NCBI GenBank assembly: GCA_014192065.1
Contig: BJHH01000001.1
Span: 434,001-498,000 of the forward strand
DNA length: 64,000 nucleotides
Source: Gemmatimonadota bacterium
GTDB lineage: Bacteria; Gemmatimonadota; Gemmatimonadetes; Gemmatimonadales; Gemmatimonadaceae
Direction: 5' to 3'
Positions within the stretch are counted from its first letter, which is position 1. Every line of letters starts with the position of its first letter. This document shows positions 60,088 to 64,000 of the stretch, in pieces. Both the position numbers and the translations under genes were made by a program. A model generated the notes under the pieces. That model was not told the origin of the DNA and ran no database searches. It saw only the letters and a list, made by a program, of their open reading frames with translations.

Positions 60088-62391
60088 TTACGGCAGCTTC
60101 AGCGCGTTGAGCTTCGTGGTCGAGCCCGCACCTGAGGCGAAGACGATGTACTGCTTGCCCTGGTGCAGAAAAGTCATCGGCACGGCCGTGGTCGGCGCCG
60201 GAATGTTCACGGAGCCGACGAGTTGGCCCGTGGTCTTGTCGAACGCGTAGAGCGCCGGACTCACCGGAGCGCCCGCGCGTCCGCCTGCACCAGCACCAGC
60301 AGCAGCGCCGCCGCGCGCGCCACCACCACCACCACCACCACCACCACCACCACCACCACCACCACGCCCTGTCCCGTTGATAAGCAGGGTCTTGGTCGTG
60401 ATCAGCTGCGGCTGGCTCGTATTGTTCGGAATCTTCGGAATCGTGACGCCGGCCCAGAGCGCGCTCGTCTGCTGCGGCGGGTTGCGGAAAATGCCGCCGT
60501 TCGGCTGCCACCACTTTTTGTCGCCCGTCTTCAGGTCGTAGGCCGTGATGCCGCCAAGCTGCTTCGGTTTCACGATCGAGATGCCGTCGATGTTGGAGAC
60601 GGCCGCCACTCGACCAAAGCCGCCACGTCCCGCGCCCGGATCAGCCGTCACGCCCACTGGTGTCGGTAGTGCGCCCAGCAGTCCGCAGCTGTTGTGTGGC
60701 GAGGTGTACGGATATTCGGAGCACGGATCCTTCGTCACAGAGATGGTGCTGAGGCCAGTCTGCGATCCGACGTACATCATGCCGGTCTCAGGGTCCACGG
60801 TGCTGCCACCATCGATGTTCACGCCGCCGCTCGCGCCGGGCGCGTACCACGAGCACTTGTACTCGGTCGGGCCATTCTTTCCCTTGCCGTCGAGTGGCTG
60901 GGCCGGAACGTACCAGGGTCCCATCCGGCACTGCTTGGCGAGTTTGAGTGCCGAGTCCTTGATGGCCGGCGTGTAGTCGATCAGGTCAGCCTCGGTGAGC
61001 ACCATGTGCGAATACGGCGCGGGCTTCGTGGGGATGGGCTGCGTTGGCGAGGCTTCCTCACCCGGCACTTCCGACGCCGCCACCGGCGTCTCGATAATTG
61101 GCCAGATCGGTTCGCCCGTGATGCGGTCGAGCACATACACCCAACCCTGCTTGCCAGCAGTCGCCACGATCTTGCGCGCCCTGCCATCGATCGTCACGTC
61201 GAGAATATTCGGCGCCATCGACATGTCGTAATCCCAGATGTCGTGATGCGTGAACTGGTAGTGCCAGCGCCGGAGTCCCGTCTTCACGTCGAGCGCGACG
61301 ACGCTCGTTGAGAAGAGGTTGTTTCCAGGACGGTGACCGCCGTATTCGTCGGCCGGCGGCATGCCCACAGGGATATAGACGAGCCCAAGTTCCGGGTCCG
61401 CCGAGTAGGTGGCCCAGGGATCGACCTTGCCGACGCCTGGGTCGCCGATTTTCGAGCCATTCTTCCACGTTTCGGCGCCGAACTCACCCGGTCGCGGAAC
61501 GAGGTTGAACTTCCACAACTGCTTGCCCGTCTTCACGTCGAAGCCGCGGATGTGGCCCGGGATGTTGTGCAGGCGGAGCGGATAGTAGCCGTGCATCGAC
61601 GAGTTGCCGACGATGATCGTGTTGCCCACGATGATCGGTGGCGAGCTAATGCCGATCTGGCCCTCTTTCGGGTCGATCCCTATCTGGCCGTCGGCGCCCG
61701 TCTTGGTGACCGGATTCCACGTTTCGCCGGGCTTGGCTCTGCGGAGCGGGGCAGCCTCGGAGATGATGAGCGGGCCGGAGTCGTCGACGGCGAGCGGAAC
61801 GAGCGGGTATCCGAGTCCGTCCTGCAGATCGACGATGCCGTTCTTGCCAAACTTCGGGTCGGGTTTACCCGTCTTGGCGTCGAGCGAGACGAGGTGGTAG
61901 CCCGGTGTCGCGAGAATCGCACGTTCGTTCGGGCCGTCGGTCCAGTAGGCGAGTCCGCGGCCAGCGTACTGACGCGGGGCTTTTTGGTAGCGCACGCCTT
62001 CATTGAAGGTGTTCCACTCCCAGATCGCCTTGCCAGTCGACGGATCGATCGCGTAGGCGTAGCGGTGCGTGGTCGCGACCGTCAGCAGGCGGCCATTCAC
62101 GTAGAGCGGCGTGGTCCGGTAATACTCGTCCTCGCCATCCTTCGCTGCGTCCCACTGCCAGGCGAGCTGGAGCGTACTGAAGTTGGCCGCGTTGATCTGG
62201 TCAAGAGGAGAGTAGCGTGTGCTCCACGCATCGGCCCCCCAAAAGCGCCATTCACCGGGCTTGTTGCCGCGTACGAGCCCGCTGCCCTGGCGGGCACCGG
62301 ACTGCGTCGTCACGAGCGCTGTCGCTACCATCGCGACGGCAGTCAGCGTCAGGAGAAAAACCGAGCGCTGGCGGGGAGAGCGTTGCGTCAT
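60088..62391 (-). CDS. PQQ-dependent dehydrogenase-like propeller protein with polyglycine insert, exported
   Basis: 767 residues with a leader (FLLTLTAVAMVATALV). Propeller strands and the active-site type motif HHDIWDYDMSMAPN match membrane glucose dehydrogenase-like quinoproteins. PTQPIPTKPAPYS and the final blade match the paralogue at 52440. Extra Cys residues (KQCRMG, YKCSW, DPCSEY, NSCGLL) appear in an insert lacking in the paralogue. A run of 15 Gly encoded by a pure trinucleotide repeat precedes the last blade. It overlaps the upstream cytochrome c gene as ATGA, so the cytochrome is the likely electron acceptor. AGGAAA lies before the start. Confidence 0.88.
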   Translation of the reverse strand: MTQRSPRQRSVFLLTLTAVAMVATALVTTQSGARQGSGLVRGNKPGEWRFWGADAWSTRYSPLDQINAANFSTLQLAWQWDAAKDGEDEYYRTTPLYVNGRLLTVATTHRYAYAIDPSTGKAIWEWNTFNEGVRYQKAPRQYAGRGLAYWTDGPNERAILATPGYHLVSLDAKTGKPDPKFGKNGIVDLQDGLGYPLVPLAVDDSGPLIISEAAPLRRAKPGETWNPVTKTGADGQIGIDPKEGQIGISSPPIIVGNTIIVGNSSMHGYYPLRLHNIPGHIRGFDVKTGKQLWKFNLVPRPGEFGAETWKNGSKIGDPGVGKVDPWATYSADPELGLVYIPVGMPPADEYGGHRPGNNLFSTSVVALDVKTGLRRWHYQFTHHDIWDYDMSMAPNILDVTIDGRARKIVATAGKQGWVYVLDRITGEPIWPIIETPVAASEVPGEEASPTQPIPTKPAPYSHMVLTEADLIDYTPAIKDSALKLAKQCRMGPWYVPAQPLDGKGKNGPTEYKCSWYAPGASGGVNIDGGSTVDPETGMMYVGSQTGLSTISVTKDPCSEYPYTSPHNSCGLLGALPTPVGVTADPGAGRGGFGRVAAVSNIDGISIVKPKQLGGITAYDLKTGDKKWWQPNGGIFRNPPQQTSALWAGVTIPKIPNNTSQPQLITTKTLLINGTGRGGGGGGGGGGGGGGGARGGAAAGAGAGGRAGAPVSPALYAFDKTTGQLVGSVNIPAPTTAVPMTFLHQGKQYIVFASGAGSTTKLNALKLP
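60320..60364 (-). repeat. Pure trinucleotide microsatellite, 15 units of CCA (GGT on the coding strand)
   Basis: An uninterrupted 45-bp (CCA)15 tract within the PQQ gene, read as Gly codons GGT on the minus strand. All codons are identical, unlike the mixed Gly codons at 28754, so it is probably recent and prone to slippage. In-frame length changes would keep the protein intact. Confidence 0.92.
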
Positions 62392-62852
62392 TTTCCTGGT
62401 CCTTTCCTGGTGGTGTCCGGCGGTACGACGCGAATTGTCGCGAGTTTCACCGTATCGCTGGGAAGCAGGCGCTCTCCAGCGGGCATTGCATTCAACTGCA
62501 GAATGTACGCCGTCACGTTGGCGTAGTCATCGTCACTGAGGCTGGCCGGGTTGTCCTGCGGCATGCTGCTGCGCAGGTAGGCGAAGAAATCGGCCACGGT
62601 CTTGCCGACGAGCCCTGACCAAAATCTTTCGCCGGCCAGCTCGACCGGTTTGTGACACCCGACGCAACTGGCCATGTACGATTCGCGTCCCTTCGCGGCC
62701 TGCTCAGCCGTGTAGACCTTCGCGAGCGTGGTCAGCGACTCTGCCGTGGCGGCCTCGGTGGTCTGCGCCGATGCGCGTGCCGGTGATCCGGCGCATGCGG
62801 CGGCGGCGAGGACGATCGTCCAGGCGCCGTGCTTTGAAAGGAGGGAAGTCAT
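62388..62852 (-). CDS. Exported c-type cytochrome (partner of PQQ protein)
   Basis: 154 residues, Sec leader (ends ARASAQ), single heme motif CVGCH, probable axial Met in SMPQDNPASLSDDDYANV. Same family as the cytochrome at 29393. The ATGA overlap with the PQQ gene and the 17-bp gap from the HupE-like gene show an operon. It should carry electrons from the quinoprotein to the respiratory chain. No strong Shine-Dalgarno sequence precedes the chosen start. Confidence 0.9.
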   Translation of the reverse strand: MTSLLSKHGAWTIVLAAAACAGSPARASAQTTEAATAESLTTLAKVYTAEQAAKGRESYMASCVGCHKPVELAGERFWSGLVGKTVADFFAYLRSSMPQDNPASLSDDDYANVTAYILQLNAMPAGERLLPSDTVKLATIRVVPPDTTRKGPGK

Positions 62853-62869
62853 AGCACAAAATGTACGAA

Positions 62870-64000
62870 TCAGGGCGCTCCGGCGCTGCCAGGAGGACTC
62901 CCCATTGGGGTTTCGGCAGGCTTCAATAGGCGGGCGACGAGTGGCCGGCCAGCCCAGAGGACGGCGGCGGCGACCAGGGCGAGTGTGGCGAAGCGGAGCA
63001 AGCCGGCGCCGGTCGCGGCGTTCAGTTCCAACACTGCAAAGTTGTACTCGCGCAGCGCCGCACCTCGGTCCAACATCCAATGCCAGGCCGTATGCGTCAC
63101 GAAGGCCGAGAGGATGATCGTGCCCATCCGTTCGGTTACCACCCTGGCGAAGAGCCAGTTGACCAACGGAACGCAGACCAGCAGGACGGCGATCTGGCCC
63201 AGTTCTACGCCGACGTTGAACGTGGCCAGCGACGTGGCGAGATGCCGGCCCGCGAACTGCAGCGACTCGCGGAGCGCGAACGAGAACCCGAATCCGTGGA
63301 TCAGCCCGAAGCCGAACGCGATCATCCACCGCCGTTCCAGTTTGGCGCCAACAATGTTCTCGATCGCTGTGTACACGATCGAGAGCGCGATCAGTACCTC
63401 GACGAGCGGTGGAAACCAGAGCGCCGTGGGCGCAAAGCCGAGTCCCGACGCGACCATGGTGATCGAATGGGCCACAGTGAACGCCGTGACGACCACCAGC
63501 AGGGGGCGCAGTCGGCGGAACGGAATCACGAGGCAGATGATGAAGAGCAGGTGGTCGATGCCGTCCAGGATGTGTCGGAATCCTTGCGAGATGAACTGAC
63601 GCGCGGCCTGAAAGACGTCGGGGTCGAGATGCACCAATCCCGGATCACCGAGGTAGGTGAAAGCGCGTTCGTCGCCGGTCGGCGGAATGAACCGCAACAC
63701 GGTGGTGGTGCGCACGCCGAGGCGGGCGAGCGCGGGGTCGATCGAGAAGCGCGCTGATGGCGACCTGATCGGATATTCGAGTATGAGGTCGACCATTGCC
63801 TGCTGCCAGGCGAGGTCGGTCGAAGCGGGAATCGGCGCGTCAGCGAAGTGCTGCATGGCTCCTTGATAAGAAGCGAACGACCGGTCGCTTGGCAGTGAAA
63901 CGCGCGCGCCCGTGATCGCCGGCGCGGCGAGTGGTGACCCGTCCTCGTACAGCCGGAGGTTGTCGGCCATCCAGATTTTCGTGCCGTCGTGGAGCAGGGA
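62870..64000 (-). CDS. HupE/UreJ-like membrane protein, 5' truncated by window edge
   Basis: 376 residues visible; the frame is open to the window edge, so the N-terminus is missing. The first 130 residues are a soluble, probably periplasmic domain. Then come about six or seven hydrophobic segments with the family's His-rich motifs: GFRHILDGIDHLLFI, VAHSITMV, GLIHGFGFSF and VTHTAWHWML. HupE/UreJ relatives are proposed nickel or cobalt permeases, but this longer variant (HupE_2 type) occurs widely without hydrogenase or urease genes, and its substrate is unknown. First visible gene of the minus-strand operon with cytochrome c and PQQ dehydrogenase. Confidence 0.82.
   Translation of the reverse strand, partial: SLLHDGTKIWMADNLRLYEDGSPLAAPAITGARVSLPSDRSFASYQGAMQHFADAPIPASTDLAWQQAMVDLILEYPIRSPSARFSIDPALARLGVRTTTVLRFIPPTGDERAFTYLGDPGLVHLDPDVFQAARQFISQGFRHILDGIDHLLFIICLVIPFRRLRPLLVVVTAFTVAHSITMVASGLGFAPTALWFPPLVEVLIALSIVYTAIENIVGAKLERRWMIAFGFGLIHGFGFSFALRESLQFAGRHLATSLATFNVGVELGQIAVLLVCVPLVNWLFARVVTERMGTIILSAFVTHTAWHWMLDRGAALREYNFAVLELNAATGAGLLRFATLALVAAAVLWAGRPLVARLLKPAETPMGSPPGSAGAP

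Noticed and set aside
1-64000. tRNA, rRNA, prophage, IS element or replication origin
   Set aside because: No T-loop-like GGTTCGAATCC patterns, rRNA segments, transposase or integrase motifs, or terminal inverted repeats were recognised. Without a covariance search, small RNAs cannot be excluded.

Overview
The window is G+C-rich, densely packed chromosomal DNA from a diderm (Gram-negative type) bacterium. Outer-membrane-type beta-barrels, an LpxR-like lipid A deacylase, lipoproteins and peptidoglycan-recycling enzymes show the envelope type. The mix of M28 peptidases, Asp-box (sortilin/VPS10-like) propellers, Tat-exported oxidoreductases, a class II ribonucleotide reductase and a MoxR/VWA operon best fits Gemmatimonadota. 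Acidobacteriota or a related soil lineage cannot be excluded. The lineage call is inference: no rRNA or tRNA gene was recognised.

Layout. 1-3559: end of hisD, a small barrel protein and a gamma-glutamyltransferase lipoprotein. 3640-10080: a cell-wall recycling block of murQ, anmK, a GH3 protein whose usual NagZ catalytic residues look replaced, and an N-acetylmuramoyl-L-alanine amidase, with a convergent PP2C phosphatase. 10087-14023: a metallopeptidase/propeller/barrel fusion, a gamma-carbonic-anhydrase-like protein and a small lipoprotein. 14024-14625: an unexplained AT-richer gap. 14626-17160: cobalamin-dependent ribonucleotide reductase with a clear terminator. 17516-34730: mostly exported hydrolases (three M28 peptidases, a ComEC-like MBL protein, LpxR-like, DUF1028, PhoD, an Asp-box propeller), a cytochrome c with a Tat-exported flavoprotein, and a plug-only TonB-receptor-like protein.

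34889-49579 is the most system-like part. It is an eight-gene, co-directional cluster of a VWA membrane protein, a caspase/legumain-like protein without the expected Cys, a TPR metallopeptidase, a DUF4159 protein, a MoxR AAA+ ATPase, a DUF58 protein, a BatA-type VWA protein and a giant three-TM coiled-coil protein. Several genes overlap by 4 nt. Its core resembles known MoxR/Bat operons; the protease-like members are the unusual part.

49641-51811: msrB-msrA and convergent heme A synthase (ctaA). 51830-52232: a Uma2-family pseudogene. 52440-64000: periplasmic redox proteins, namely two PQQ-type propeller dehydrogenases, an NHL propeller, an IorAB-type molybdenum hydroxylase, a Tat-exported HisC-like aminotransferase, a second cytochrome c and a HupE/UreJ-like membrane protein. 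Two modules, the flavoprotein at 29904 and the PQQ protein at 60088, are each paired with a cytochrome c from the same small family.

A theme across the second half is in-frame Gly/Ala/Pro-rich low-complexity insertion into otherwise ordinary exported proteins. It includes one pure 45-nt trinucleotide microsatellite and a perfect 24-bp tandem repeat.
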